A stretch of 45,952 nt of DNA from Caryophanales bacterium (lineage in GTDB: Bacteria > Bacillota_I > Bacilli_A > Izemoplasmatales > UBA1188): contig JAEEXP010000007.1 in assembly GCA_016287865.1 (NCBI GenBank), positions 1 to 45,952 of the forward strand, in the 5' to 3' direction. Positions 9,259 through 18,546 of this stretch are shown here, piece after piece; position 1 is the stretch's first letter; each line of letters opens with the position of its first letter. Below the pieces are notes generated by a model. It was not told the DNA's origin and did no database searches. It worked only from the letters and a program-made list of their open reading frames with translations. A program made the translations under genes and the position numbers.

Positions 9259-10968
9259 CTAGAAGATTGCGACATTGAAGAAGTATACATCTTGTCCGCC
9301 ATCTATCTCAGACACTTCTAGAGATGGATAAGCCTTTTTGACAGATTCAAAAGCTTCTTTCTTGAGTTCTTCTGTAGTATTTGCGCCATAGATTAAGAGA
9401 ACATTTTCTTTGTCAGATAAATCTTCATCTTTACCAATAGTTTCAACGAGTGCATCGACTAATTCTTTATTATCTACAACAAGTTGATGGTTAATAATAC
9501 CAATATAATGTCCTTTAGTTACCTTAACTCCAGATACAGTTGTGTTTCTTGTAGCTGTAGTAATTTCAACAGATGATACGCCTTCGATTGATTGATAGAT
9601 ATCTCTTTCAATAGTTTCTAAAGATTCACTATCAAATACAAACATATTAGCAGCAATGAAACCTTGAGCAACACTCTTAGTCTTAATAACTATAATATTA
9701 ACTTCTGGTTTCTTTTCTTTATATAAATCACGAGCTTGTTCTGCTGCCATGATTATATTAGAGTTATTTGGAAGAACGATGATGTTATCAGCATCCATCT
9801 TATCAAAGCATTTTACGAAATCTTCTGAAGATGGGTTCATTGTTTGATTACCATCAACAATCTTATCTACACCAACTTCTAAGAATGCATTCTTAATGCC
9901 TTCACCTTGGCATACTGCTACTGATGCATACTTTTTATGTTTCATCTTTTCATCAAGTTCTTTCTTTTCTTTAGCAACAACATTATTATGTTGAAGTGAC
10001 ATATTTTCAATCTTAACAGTTAAGAATTCACCCCAACGTCTAACATATGATAATACTGCACCTGGGTCTTTTGTATGAACGTGAGTTTTAACAATAGATC
10101 CATCTTTGAAACATACAATTGAATCACCTTGAGTTGTAAGGTAATCAATTACTTCTTGTTCATTGAATTCAGATACATTTCCAACTTTAGTTGTTTGGAG
10201 TTGTAGAATGAATTCTGTACAGTATCCATAGTCTAATACTGAATCTTCATTAAAGAGTGAGAAATCAAGAGTTGTAGCTTGTTCATGAGGTTTAGCTTCA
10301 TCATAAGCACTAATGTTTGAAGTAGTATCTGTAACAGTCTTACCTTCAAAGAACATTAAGAAACCTTCAACGATATAGTAATATCCAGCTCCTCCAGAGT
10401 CAATAACTCCAGCCTCTTTTAATACATCCATCATATTGATAGTATCATCAAGAGTGATCTTAGCTTGTTTAACTAAAGCTTTTAAGTATTGAAGAACTGT
10501 ACCAGCAGTTTGTTTAGCAGCAGCCTTAACAGATTCTCTTAATACAGTAAGGATTGTTCCTTCTACTGGATTATTAACAGCTCCATAAGCTTGTTTAACT
10601 GCGGCTTTAAATGCTGTATGAAGACCATATACACTTAAAGTCTTTTTAGTTCCAACGCCGTTAGCAAATCCTCTAAATATTTGAGATAAGATAACACCAC
10701 TGTTCCCTCTTGCACCAAGAAGTGCACCTTTAGCCATAGCTTGTGCAGCATCAGCAATAGAACCTTCAGTAATATCTTTAATAGCATCGAAACCAGTTTC
10801 GATTGTTCTTCTCATGTTGATTCCAGTATCACCATCTGGTACTGGGAATACGTTTAAATCATTTACTTCTTGGTAGTGTTTCTTAAGGTTTTTAACGCCC
10901 ATGTCAACCATACCAACAAATAATTTTGCATCAACAGTTTTTACTGTAGATAATTGTTGTTTAGTCAT
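9259..10968 (-). CDS. fakA: Fatty acid kinase, ATP-binding subunit FakA (DhaL/DAK2 family)
   Basis: A 569-residue protein. The N-terminal DhaL nucleotide-binding domain (about 10-205) carries DLNVFPVPDGDTGINM, whose aspartates (D45, D47) bind Mg-ATP, and GARGNSGVILSQIFRG. A middle domain and a C-terminal FakA_C-like domain follow, matching the full FakA (YloV) layout and length. FakA phosphorylates fatty acids held by a FakB partner, giving acyl-phosphate for phospholipid synthesis by PlsX/PlsY. It starts 18 bases after the stop of the fakB (DegV) gene, so both subunits come from one mRNA. Often annotated as DAK2-domain phosphatase-like protein in older records. Confidence 0.93.
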   Translation of the reverse strand: MTKQQLSTVKTVDAKLFVGMVDMGVKNLKKHYQEVNDLNVFPVPDGDTGINMRRTIETGFDAIKDITEGSIADAAQAMAKGALLGARGNSGVILSQIFRGFANGVGTKKTLSVYGLHTAFKAAVKQAYGAVNNPVEGTILTVLRESVKAAAKQTAGTVLQYLKALVKQAKITLDDTINMMDVLKEAGVIDSGGAGYYYIVEGFLMFFEGKTVTDTTSNISAYDEAKPHEQATTLDFSLFNEDSVLDYGYCTEFILQLQTTKVGNVSEFNEQEVIDYLTTQGDSIVCFKDGSIVKTHVHTKDPGAVLSYVRRWGEFLTVKIENMSLQHNNVVAKEKKELDEKMKHKKYASVAVCQGEGIKNAFLEVGVDKIVDGNQTMNPSSEDFVKCFDKMDADNIIVLPNNSNIIMAAEQARDLYKEKKPEVNIIVIKTKSVAQGFIAANMFVFDSESLETIERDIYQSIEGVSSVEITTATRNTTVSGVKVTKGHYIGIINHQLVVDNKELVDALVETIGKDEDLSDKENVLLIYGANTTEELKKEAFESVKKAYPSLEVSEIDGGQDVYFFNVAIF

Positions 10969-10986
10969 AATTACTCCTAAAGTATC

Positions 10987-11892
10987 TTATTCAGACACTT
11001 CTTCTACAAATTTTCCTTTAAATCCTACAATTAATGTATCAGGTCCACAACTAGCTCCTACGATTGGATCAAGTTCTGTAACTTCGATTTCTTTTAATTC
11101 TGGGATTAATTCCATAATTTTATTTTTTAGTTCATTAGCATCGTCTAAGCAATCGCCATGAACGATATAGATCTTTTCTTGTTTTTCAGGATTAGTAATA
11201 TACTTCTTAATTTCTTGAGCTAATGCTTCGATAGAACCTTTTCTACCTTTAGCTTTTGAATAAGAAACATTTTCACCAGCTCTATTATTATATAGTAATG
11301 GTTTAACACTGAATAAATTTCCAAAGAATGCTTTAGCAGCTTTAACTCTACCAGCTCTTGCGAGGTAAGTTAAAGTACCAACTGTTGCATAGTTTTGGTA
11401 ATCATATTTATTTTCTTCAACCCATTTATATACTTCTTCAACTGATTTGCCTTCGTTTCTTAATTTAGCAGCATCGATTACTAAGTATTTTTGAGCAGCA
11501 TTAGATGTTAATGCATCAACTACATAAATCTTTCTTCCAGGGAATTCTTTTTCGATTTCTGGAGCTAATTTCTTAGCAAGTTCAACTGAACCAGATAATT
11601 TAGAAGAACAACCAATATATAAAACATCCATACCTTGTTTTAAATATTTAGAGAATACTTCTTTATATTCTTGTGCAGTTACCATATCAGTGTAAACTCT
11701 AACACCACCTCTCATGATATTAAAGTATTCACTAAATGATGGATTTTCATAATCTAGTGTTGCATACTTTTCTTCGTTATTTTCTCCATAAGATAATAAC
11801 ATTCTTGCGTAATCTAATTCATACTTTTCTCTTGTAGCTTTATCTAAAGAGCTAGTAGAATCTGAAATAATTTGATAACTATATTTACTCAT
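10987..11892 (-). CDS. fakB: DegV family fatty-acid-binding protein (FakB)
   Basis: A 301-residue DegV-fold protein that binds a fatty acid and presents its carboxylate to FakA. Visible signatures: ISDSTSSL at 9-16, the ligand-carboxylate loop SSKLSGSVELA (96-106), DALTSNAAQ (126-134), the segment LARAGRVKAAKAFFGNLFSVKPLL before the C-terminal domain, and a conserved HG at VHGDC. Genomes usually carry several fakB copies of different fatty-acid preference; this one is linked to fakA. AAGGAG lies 6 bases before the ATG, and a near-consensus promoter (11926-11954) sits just upstream. Confidence 0.92.
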   Translation of the reverse strand: MSKYSYQIISDSTSSLDKATREKYELDYARMLLSYGENNEEKYATLDYENPSFSEYFNIMRGGVRVYTDMVTAQEYKEVFSKYLKQGMDVLYIGCSSKLSGSVELAKKLAPEIEKEFPGRKIYVVDALTSNAAQKYLVIDAAKLRNEGKSVEEVYKWVEENKYDYQNYATVGTLTYLARAGRVKAAKAFFGNLFSVKPLLYNNRAGENVSYSKAKGRKGSIEALAQEIKKYITNPEKQEKIYIVHGDCLDDANELKNKIMELIPELKEIEVTELDPIVGASCGPDTLIVGFKGKFVEEVSE

Positions 11893-11925
11893 TTAAAACT
11901 CCTTCTTTTCAAAATAGTACTATTA

Positions 11926-11954
11926 ATTATATATAATTAAAGTCATTTTGTCTA
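11926..11954 (-). promoter_or_regulatory. Promoter of fakB-fakA
   Basis: Minus strand: -35 TAGACA (11954-11949), 17-base spacer, -10 TATAAT (11931-11926). Expected transcript start near 11919, with AAGGAG and the fakB ATG 27 bases further. The -10 region lies inside an AT-only palindrome (about 11921-11940). Confidence 0.7.
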
Positions 11955-11958
11955 TTTT

Positions 11959-14709
11959 TTATTTAGTTAGTTGTTTCTTAGAAAATATCTTTTGGCCTAA
12001 TAAAACAAGTTCATGAACTACAAGTGGAAGCACTGACATTGCAGCAGTAATTAGCCATTCTTGCCAGTCAAGATTAGATGTAGAGAAGAGTTTTCTCATA
12101 CCAGGAACTTCGATAACTAAAAGTTGTAGTCCAACACCGAATAAGAATGCGAAGAGCATCATCCAGTTCTTATTCTTAAATACTTGAATAAATGATTTTC
12201 TATGATTACTCATTCCAACCATATGGAATAATTCACTAAATGCAAGGGCACAGAATGCCATAGTTTGAGCGTGGTGTAAGTTTTCTTCAATAGAGTAGAA
12301 TTCTTTAATTCCACTATATGTGAATATACCATTAAGCCATGCATGTGATAAATATGCGACGAGCACAGCAATACTAATAACAATACCATAGAAAACAGTT
12401 CTTCTCATTCCGCCATGAGCGAAGATTCCTTCATTTGGATCTCTTGGTTTATCTTTCATATTATTAGGATCTTTAGGGTCCATTCCAAGAGCAATAGCTG
12501 GGAGTGAGTCAGTTACAAGGTTAATCCAAAGTAAATGGATAGCTAGAAGCGGAGTTTGAAGTCCGACAAGTACTATTAAGAACATAGCAGCAACTTCTGC
12601 GATATTAGAAGATAATAAGAATATTACTGTCTTCTTAATATTAGCGTAGATACCTCTACCTTCTTCTGTAGCTTTTTCAATTGATGCGAAGTTATCATCA
12701 GTTAATACCATATCAGCTGCTTCTTTTGATACATCAGTACCAGTGATACCCATAGCAATACCAATATCAGCATTTCTTAAAGATGGAGCATCATTAACAC
12801 CATCACCTGTCATAGCACAAATGTTTCCAGCCTTTTGGAAAGCTTTAACGATTTGAACTTTATTTTCAGGACTAACTCTTGAGAATACTCTAATAGTCTT
12901 AGTAGCCTCAACGAGTTCATCTTCAGTAAGTTTATCAACTTCTGAACCTAGCATACATTGTTCCTTAGTTTCAGCAATACCAAGTTCTCTTGCGATTGCG
13001 AAAGCTGTATCTTTATGGTCACCAGTAATCATTACTGTAGTGATACCAGCTTCTTTAAACTTTTCAACAGCAGGTTTAGCTTCAGGTCTTGCTGGGTCAA
13101 TCATTGCTACAAGTCCAACAAATATTAAGTTTTCTTCTGTAATTTTATCTGATTCAGAATATGCTAAAGCAAGTACTCTTAATGCTTTATCTGCATATTC
13201 CATATTAATATCATTAATCTTAGTAATATCTGCTTTTGTAATCTTACGTGGAGTTTCTCCATCAAGGATCATAGTAGTTCTAGCCATAATTGAATCTAGA
13301 GCACCTTTAGTAAATACTACAGTCTTACCATCGAATTCATGTTTAGTAGACATCATCTTTCTAACTGAATCGAATGGAAGTTCATCTACTCTTGGACAAA
13401 CTGTTTCAAGAACAGATTTATGCATATTGAATTCATTAGCCATTACAACGAGTGCGATTTCAGTAGGATCACCATATAATCCTTCATCAACTGATGCGTT
13501 AGAGCATAAGCTCATTCCTTTAGCTAATAATTTTAAGTTTTCATCTTTTTGTTTTTCAAAGAAATCTTTTTGTGTGAATTTATTGTTTAAAGTATAAGCT
13601 TCAACAACTGTCATCTTGTTTTGAGTGAGTGTTCCAGTCTTATCGCTACATACAACTGATACAGCACCTAAAGTTTCAACAGATGCAAGTTTTCTAACGA
13701 TAGTGTTAGCTTTAACCATTCTTTGTACACCAATAGATAATACTATTGTAACAACAGCAGGAAGACCTTCTGGGATAGCTGCAACAGCTAGAGCAATTGA
13801 TGATAATACTGCATCAATCCAGTGGTCAATTGAAGCGCCAAAGCCACCAACGAGTAACCAAACGATTTGAACTAAGAGTACTGCAATAACAATACCTAAT
13901 GTTAAAAGTCCTAAAGATTTAGATAACTTAGCTAAAACTTGTTGAAGTGGAGTTAATTGTTCTTCAGTATCAAGAGCTGAGGCAATTTTACCAATTTCAG
14001 TATTCATACCAGTCTTAACTACTACGCCAAGTCCTCTACCATATACTACTGGTGTAGACATATAAAGCATATTAACTCTATCACCTAGTGGAACTTCACC
14101 ACTAAATACATATTCACTATCTTTTTCAACTGGGAGAGATTCACCAGTTAAAGAAGATTCATTTGTTTTTAAGTTATAAGATTCAATTAATCTAATATCA
14201 GCACCAATTGTATTACCTTCTTCTAGTACTACAATATCACCAGGTACAAGTTCAGAAGACTTAATAGTAACTCTCTTTGAATCTCTAATTACTACAGTTT
14301 CAGGAGATGCCATCTTCTTTAATGCTTCAAGAGAAGCTTGAGCTTTAACTTCTTGGATAGTTCCAATAAATGCATTCATTAATATAACTGCAAGAATAAT
14401 GATTACATCAGGCCAGTCACCAACGTTAAAGAAATCAAATCCTTGTTTTACTGTTTCATAAATAGAAACACCAATAGTAACAAGAATAGCTGCGAACAAT
14501 ACAAAGATCATTGAATCGTTCATTTGTGAGAAGAAAATTTTAATTATAGAATCTTTCTTCTGTTCTTTTAATTTGTTCTCACCAAACTTTTCAAGTCTTG
14601 CCTTTGCTTCCTCAGTTGATAAGCCTGTCTCCTTATTAGTTTCTAAGACTTTTAAGGTCTCATTTTTGTTTAAGGTTTCAAAAGAATAACTACTAACTTT
14701 ATCTTCCAT
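11959..14709 (-). CDS. P-type Ca2+-transporting ATPase (type IIA, SERCA/LMCA-like)
   Basis: A 916-residue P-type ATPase that likely exports Ca2+. Motifs: TGES (188-191), phosphorylation D356 in DKTGTLT, KGA (468-470), TGDGVNDAP (634-642). The ion-binding residues match SERCA: AVAAIPEGLP in TM4 (308-317), N702 and E705 in TM5 (SSNIAEV), N730, T733 and D734 in TM6 (LWINLVTDSLP). The TM8 helix has a glutamate in AFSELFHMVG, so both Ca2+ sites may be formed. Cation_ATPase_N, E1-E2, hydrolase and C-terminal domains are all present. It is a single-gene unit with its own promoter (14753-14781), divergent from the DUF3320-like gene. Other cations cannot be fully excluded. Confidence 0.93.
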   Translation of the reverse strand: MEDKVSSYSFETLNKNETLKVLETNKETGLSTEEAKARLEKFGENKLKEQKKDSIIKIFFSQMNDSMIFVLFAAILVTIGVSIYETVKQGFDFFNVGDWPDVIIILAVILMNAFIGTIQEVKAQASLEALKKMASPETVVIRDSKRVTIKSSELVPGDIVVLEEGNTIGADIRLIESYNLKTNESSLTGESLPVEKDSEYVFSGEVPLGDRVNMLYMSTPVVYGRGLGVVVKTGMNTEIGKIASALDTEEQLTPLQQVLAKLSKSLGLLTLGIVIAVLLVQIVWLLVGGFGASIDHWIDAVLSSIALAVAAIPEGLPAVVTIVLSIGVQRMVKANTIVRKLASVETLGAVSVVCSDKTGTLTQNKMTVVEAYTLNNKFTQKDFFEKQKDENLKLLAKGMSLCSNASVDEGLYGDPTEIALVVMANEFNMHKSVLETVCPRVDELPFDSVRKMMSTKHEFDGKTVVFTKGALDSIMARTTMILDGETPRKITKADITKINDINMEYADKALRVLALAYSESDKITEENLIFVGLVAMIDPARPEAKPAVEKFKEAGITTVMITGDHKDTAFAIARELGIAETKEQCMLGSEVDKLTEDELVEATKTIRVFSRVSPENKVQIVKAFQKAGNICAMTGDGVNDAPSLRNADIGIAMGITGTDVSKEAADMVLTDDNFASIEKATEEGRGIYANIKKTVIFLLSSNIAEVAAMFLIVLVGLQTPLLAIHLLWINLVTDSLPAIALGMDPKDPNNMKDKPRDPNEGIFAHGGMRRTVFYGIVISIAVLVAYLSHAWLNGIFTYSGIKEFYSIEENLHHAQTMAFCALAFSELFHMVGMSNHRKSFIQVFKNKNWMMLFAFLFGVGLQLLVIEVPGMRKLFSTSNLDWQEWLITAAMSVLPLVVHELVLLGQKIFSKKQLTK

Positions 14710-14752
14710 ATATAACTCCTATATTTATTATTTTTAAATATCACACTACTCT

Positions 14753-14781
14753 ATTCTATATTAAAGACTCCATTATTTCAA
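14753..14781 (-). promoter_or_regulatory. Promoter of the Ca2+-ATPase gene
   Basis: Minus strand: -35 TTGAAA (14781-14776), 17-base spacer, -10 TAGAAT (14758-14753). Expected transcript start is near 14746, with an AGGAG ribosome site just before the ATG at 14709. Confidence 0.55.
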
Positions 14782-14797
14782 CCTTCAATATTTTTAA

Positions 14798-14819
14798 TAT
14801 TGACATTAAAGTGTCAATA
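14798..14819. promoter_or_regulatory. 8-bp inverted repeat in the divergent promoter region (candidate operator)
   Basis: Perfect arms TATTGACA (14798-14805) and TGTCAATA (14812-14819) with a 6-base centre. The left arm contains the -35 hexamer of the plus-strand promoter, and the repeat lies just upstream of the minus-strand ATPase promoter, so a bound dimer could affect both genes. Confidence 0.45.
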
Positions 14820-14828
14820 AATTAAAAT
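14800..14828 (+). promoter_or_regulatory. Promoter of the DUF3320-like gene
   Basis: -35 TTGACA (14800-14805), 17-base spacer, -10 TAAAAT (14823-14828). Start of transcription expected near 14835, just before the AGAGG ribosome site of the gene at 14849. Confidence 0.65.
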
Positions 14829-14848
14829 CATTTTATAAGAGGTAACAT

Positions 14849-15352
14849 ATGAAAATTGATAACTATAGAGCCACAAAATTAAAAGAATTACATCTCGTTA
14901 CAGAGGACTTACCAAATAACCTAGAAGTGTTAAAAGAAAGATTTATTGCAGTGCTATATCAAGAGGCTCCAATCTCAGAAGGATTACTTGAAAGAAGAGT
15001 TATAAAATCTGTTGGAATGCAAAAGATTGGAAGGATAATTCAAGAACTTTTAGATAAGTTTCTACCTACTCTTAACTTCAAATATACAATTTATAATGGA
15101 GTTAAATTCTATTGGAAGGATGAAGACAATCCAAAGAATTGTAATATAATCAGAAAAACAGTTGAAGGTGAAAATAGAAGAGATGCCAAAGACGTTCCAA
15201 TCGAGGAAGCTATAAATGCTATCAAATATGTATCAAATGATTCTTTATCTAAAGATGATACAATCAGAGCTGCGGCTAACCTCATGGGTTATACTAGACT
15301 TGGAAGTGTAGTATTACCACTATTCACTGATGCATACAATAAAGCAAAATAA
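14849..15352 (+). CDS. Stand-alone DUF3320-like protein
   Basis: A 167-residue soluble protein. Residues about 28-70 (RFIAVLYQEAPISEGLLERRV followed by a G-x-x-K-I-G-R-I-I-Q segment) resemble DUF3320, a small winged-helix-like module usually found at the C-terminus of large DUF4011/UvrD-like helicases. Here it stands alone, with a basic middle and a C-terminal helix-rich part (195-bp tail, residues 100-167) of no known family. The role is unknown; a nucleic-acid-binding or protein-docking function is inference from the module's usual context. It is one of two plus-strand genes, has its own promoter and ribosome site, and shares a bidirectional terminator with addA. Confidence 0.75.
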   Translation: MKIDNYRATKLKELHLVTEDLPNNLEVLKERFIAVLYQEAPISEGLLERRVIKSVGMQKIGRIIQELLDKFLPTLNFKYTIYNGVKFYWKDEDNPKNCNIIRKTVEGENRRDAKDVPIEEAINAIKYVSNDSLSKDDTIRAAANLMGYTRLGSVVLPLFTDAYNKAK

Positions 15353-15377
15353 AAGAGCGAAATCAATCGCTCTTTTT
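15351..15377. terminator. Bidirectional terminator between the DUF3320-like gene and addA
   Basis: Perfect 10-bp stem AAAAGAGCGA (15351-15360) / TCGCTCTTTT (15367-15376) with a 6-base loop and U runs in both directions. It overlaps the stop codons of both convergent genes. Confidence 0.88.
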
Positions 15378-18300
15378 AATTGTCTTCAATCTTCTTAAAA
15401 ATATCTTTAAGTATTGAATATAAATACATCTTTATAGGCTTATCAGTCTTAGTTTTAAGATAGTCTTTATACGTATTAAGTTGATTTACGTATGCAGGAT
15501 TATCAATATTAGATGTCTTAAAGTCTACAATGATATATTCATTCTCTTTTTCAAGTAAATAGTCAATTACGCCAGATTCATTATCACCAAAATAAGGTAA
15601 TTCATGGAGCTCTCTTAAAGATGGTGTATTAAATAAGAACGTATCTTTGAATTGTTTTAAATACTTGATATAGTGAGTCGCAATCTTCTTCTTTTCGATT
15701 TCTTTATCGAAATCATCTGCTAAAAAGTTAGTAACTTCAAAGAATGAATGGAGTAATGTACCTTTATCAAGAATATCAGTTACTTCCTTTGATACTTCAA
15801 ATTCAACATCATGAGAAGCTTTCTTTCTTTCAATCTTCTCTTTATCTTTGAGTTTTAACTTATCATAAGTAATTGCGTTTGACTTAATATTAGGTAGTTT
15901 CTTATCACCATTTTCAGGTACTATCGGTTCAAACCTTTTATAAACGCTATTATCAAATTCAATCGCATAATTTAGCATATCCATAAGTGAACCAAAGCTA
16001 TAAATATCATTCTTACATTCTCTAAATCCTTCTTGATTGAATAGAGTCAAAGATTCTCTTGGTCTAGTTATCGCAACATAGAGTAATCTATACAATTCAA
16101 TATTTGTTTCTTTTATCTCTTTCTTTAAGAAGAGTTTATGTTTTAAAGTATCGTCAAAACAAATTCCTAAATCTCTAGAATAGTAGCCTAGATGTTGCCA
16201 TGGAGCAAACTTTCCATTAAGTCCAATTATATATACAAGTGGAGCTTCAAGACCTTTAGATTTATGCATAGTCATAATCTTAACGCATTTAAGATCATCA
16301 AACGTGCCAAGACGTTGCATAGTCTCAGTTCTATTAACCTTTAAGTAATCAAAGTAATCAATAATATACTTGAGTGACATTCCACTCTTTACATATACTT
16401 TTATTTGATCAATTAAGATACTAATCTTTATTTCTCTTGATTCTTTCTTATTCAAAGATTGGATTTCTTTATAAATATTAAATCTATTAACGATTTCATT
16501 AAATAAGAATGAAGTTCCATATTGATTATAGATATTTAATAAATCGTTTAAATTATCGTATAAATTCTTAAAATAGAACTCAAACTTTTCAAGCATTCCT
16601 CTAGAATCAGCAATGAATTCAATTATCTTATTGTCATCTTCTTTGATTACAAAACTTCTAAGTAAAGATAATAATGTCTTAACAAAGTTCTCAGTATCAA
16701 CTTCATTTATAGATAATAAATAAACTATTTTTAAAGCATTCTTTAAGAAGATTATTTCTTCACTTGATGAATATTCTTCATCGGCAATTACTACTGATGG
16801 AATGCCATAATCTTCAAATACTTTTTTAAGTTGTTCGAACTTGCCTTGAGTACGACATAAAACCATTATATCTGAGAATTCAATCTCACGATATAGACCA
16901 GGTACATCCTCACCTTTTTCGTTTTTTCTAAATTTATCCTTATCGTATACTAGTTGTTTAGAATTAACTCTGTTTAAGATGTCGGTTGCGAGAAGTTCAT
17001 ATTCATTTGACTTCTTAGTTTTTTCATCTTTTTGGTATTCGATAATCTTGAACTTGTTTTCTATTGGTTCTTCTAGCTCGTAATCTTTATTGCCACATTC
17101 CATTAAATCTTTAAAGAAATCAGATTCAACTTCTGGGTCATGAGATAATTTTCCAAAGATATTATTTGAAATATCTAGAACTTCTTCCTTTCTACTTCTA
17201 AAGTTCATAGCTAGTTCTATCTTTTTGCCAGCTTCATTATTATCATCGCCATATTGATTTAGTTTTTCATTAAATAATGAAGGATTAGCATTTCTAAATC
17301 TATAAATAGATTGTTTGATATCACCAACAACTACAACGTTATTATTAGAAATTAAAGAAATTAATTCTTCTTGAATATCATTTGTATCTTGATACTCATC
17401 AATTAAGAATTCTTTAATCTTAGATTTATATCTATTTCTTATTTCTTCATGTTTAGAAAGAATATTTATACATTCTATTTCAATATCTTGGAATGAGTAT
17501 AAAGAGTATTCTTTCTTAAATTCATTCATCTTAACAATAAGTTCTCTAACAAAACTCATGATTAATGTTTCAACATTAAAATCATTTTGTAGTGATTCTG
17601 TTAACTCATTAAAATCAGCAAACTGGTCTGCAATTTCTTTGCATTCTTTAAAGGTATTTTTAATCTTATCAATACGATCTTCTAAATCTTCTTTTTCGCT
17701 ATCAGTAGCTCCTGTTTTTCTACAAACCAAATGCTTACCATTTTCTTGTCTCGGAATATCTCTTAAGAATACTTGAATAAGTTCCTTAAATCCTTGAGCA
17801 TCTAATATTTCATTAAAATATTCAATATATCGATCAAATACTACTTTAGTTCCTTCTACGCAATCTATGTCGCAAAGTTTTATTAGCGTTTTAATCTTAG
17901 TTCTTAAGAATGGGTCTGTAATATCAATAAGTTTATGTATTTCTTCTTCAGGATAAAAGTTATTAATATAATCATCAGCAACTTGAAGTGGGTCTTTATA
18001 GTTAAGTAAAACATCATAAACATTTAAGATGATATCTTTTATATCGTTCTTATTATCAGCCTCGGTAATTTTGATGACATTTTTAAACTCTTCTTTGTTG
18101 TCTTTAATATAATTATCAAGCATTTCATCAATGAATTTATTAGCCATCATATCGAATATTGCAGGATCACCAATATTAAACTCTTTCGAGAAGCTTGAAT
18201 ATACTATATTTTCGATTAAAAATTTATGACAGAAAGAGTCAAAAGTTGAGATATTCGCCTCATCTATATGTGATAATTCTTCTTTAAGTCTAGGGTCATC

Positions 18301-18546
18301 GAAAGCCTTTAAAGCTTTGATAATTCTATCCTTCATTTCTTTAGCTGCAAGATCAGTGAATGTTAGAATAACCATATTATCTAAAGAGTATCCTTCATCC
18401 TTTAAAAGATGCATAACTCTTCTAGTTAATACAAAAGTTTTACCACTACCAGCAGCGGCACTTACAAGGATATTTTTTGATTCAGTTGTTACAACATTTT
18501 GTTGATCAGGAGTTAAATACTTTAGGAATTCTTTACTTGTCGCCAT
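15376..18546 (-). CDS. addA: ATP-dependent helicase/nuclease subunit AddA
   Basis: A 1056-residue UvrD-type helicase with a C-terminal RecB-like nuclease. Motifs: LTPDQQNVV (Q motif, 11-19), Walker A AAGSGKT (31-37), DEYQDTND (motif II), GDIKQSIYRFRNA (motif III), VTRPRE-like AITRPRESL (motif VI), and in the nuclease domain GVIDYLLEKENEYIIVDFKTS with the catalytic D and D-x-K. AddA with AddB resects double-strand breaks and loads RecA. It is somewhat shorter than the roughly 1230 residues of Bacillus AddA. The start at 18546 is chosen for its GGAGG 9 bases upstream; an in-frame ATG at 18579 has no such site. It overlaps the addB 3' end by 14 bases. Confidence 0.94.
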   Translation of the reverse strand: MATSKEFLKYLTPDQQNVVTTESKNILVSAAAGSGKTFVLTRRVMHLLKDEGYSLDNMVILTFTDLAAKEMKDRIIKALKAFDDPRLKEELSHIDEANISTFDSFCHKFLIENIVYSSFSKEFNIGDPAIFDMMANKFIDEMLDNYIKDNKEEFKNVIKITEADNKNDIKDIILNVYDVLLNYKDPLQVADDYINNFYPEEEIHKLIDITDPFLRTKIKTLIKLCDIDCVEGTKVVFDRYIEYFNEILDAQGFKELIQVFLRDIPRQENGKHLVCRKTGATDSEKEDLEDRIDKIKNTFKECKEIADQFADFNELTESLQNDFNVETLIMSFVRELIVKMNEFKKEYSLYSFQDIEIECINILSKHEEIRNRYKSKIKEFLIDEYQDTNDIQEELISLISNNNVVVVGDIKQSIYRFRNANPSLFNEKLNQYGDDNNEAGKKIELAMNFRSRKEEVLDISNNIFGKLSHDPEVESDFFKDLMECGNKDYELEEPIENKFKIIEYQKDEKTKKSNEYELLATDILNRVNSKQLVYDKDKFRKNEKGEDVPGLYREIEFSDIMVLCRTQGKFEQLKKVFEDYGIPSVVIADEEYSSSEEIIFLKNALKIVYLLSINEVDTENFVKTLLSLLRSFVIKEDDNKIIEFIADSRGMLEKFEFYFKNLYDNLNDLLNIYNQYGTSFLFNEIVNRFNIYKEIQSLNKKESREIKISILIDQIKVYVKSGMSLKYIIDYFDYLKVNRTETMQRLGTFDDLKCVKIMTMHKSKGLEAPLVYIIGLNGKFAPWQHLGYYSRDLGICFDDTLKHKLFLKKEIKETNIELYRLLYVAITRPRESLTLFNQEGFRECKNDIYSFGSLMDMLNYAIEFDNSVYKRFEPIVPENGDKKLPNIKSNAITYDKLKLKDKEKIERKKASHDVEFEVSKEVTDILDKGTLLHSFFEVTNFLADDFDKEIEKKKIATHYIKYLKQFKDTFLFNTPSLRELHELPYFGDNESGVIDYLLEKENEYIIVDFKTSNIDNPAYVNQLNTYKDYLKTKTDKPIKMYLYSILKDIFKKIEDN

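Noticed and set aside
11921-11940. AT-only palindrome between fakB and the Ca2+-ATPase
   Set aside because: It contains the -10 box of fakB and consists only of A and T; symmetry of this kind arises by chance in such AT-rich DNA.
13040-13597. 185-residue open frame on the plus strand
   Set aside because: It lies wholly inside the Ca2+-ATPase gene on the opposite strand, has no ribosome site, and its sequence is a mirror of the ATPase codons.
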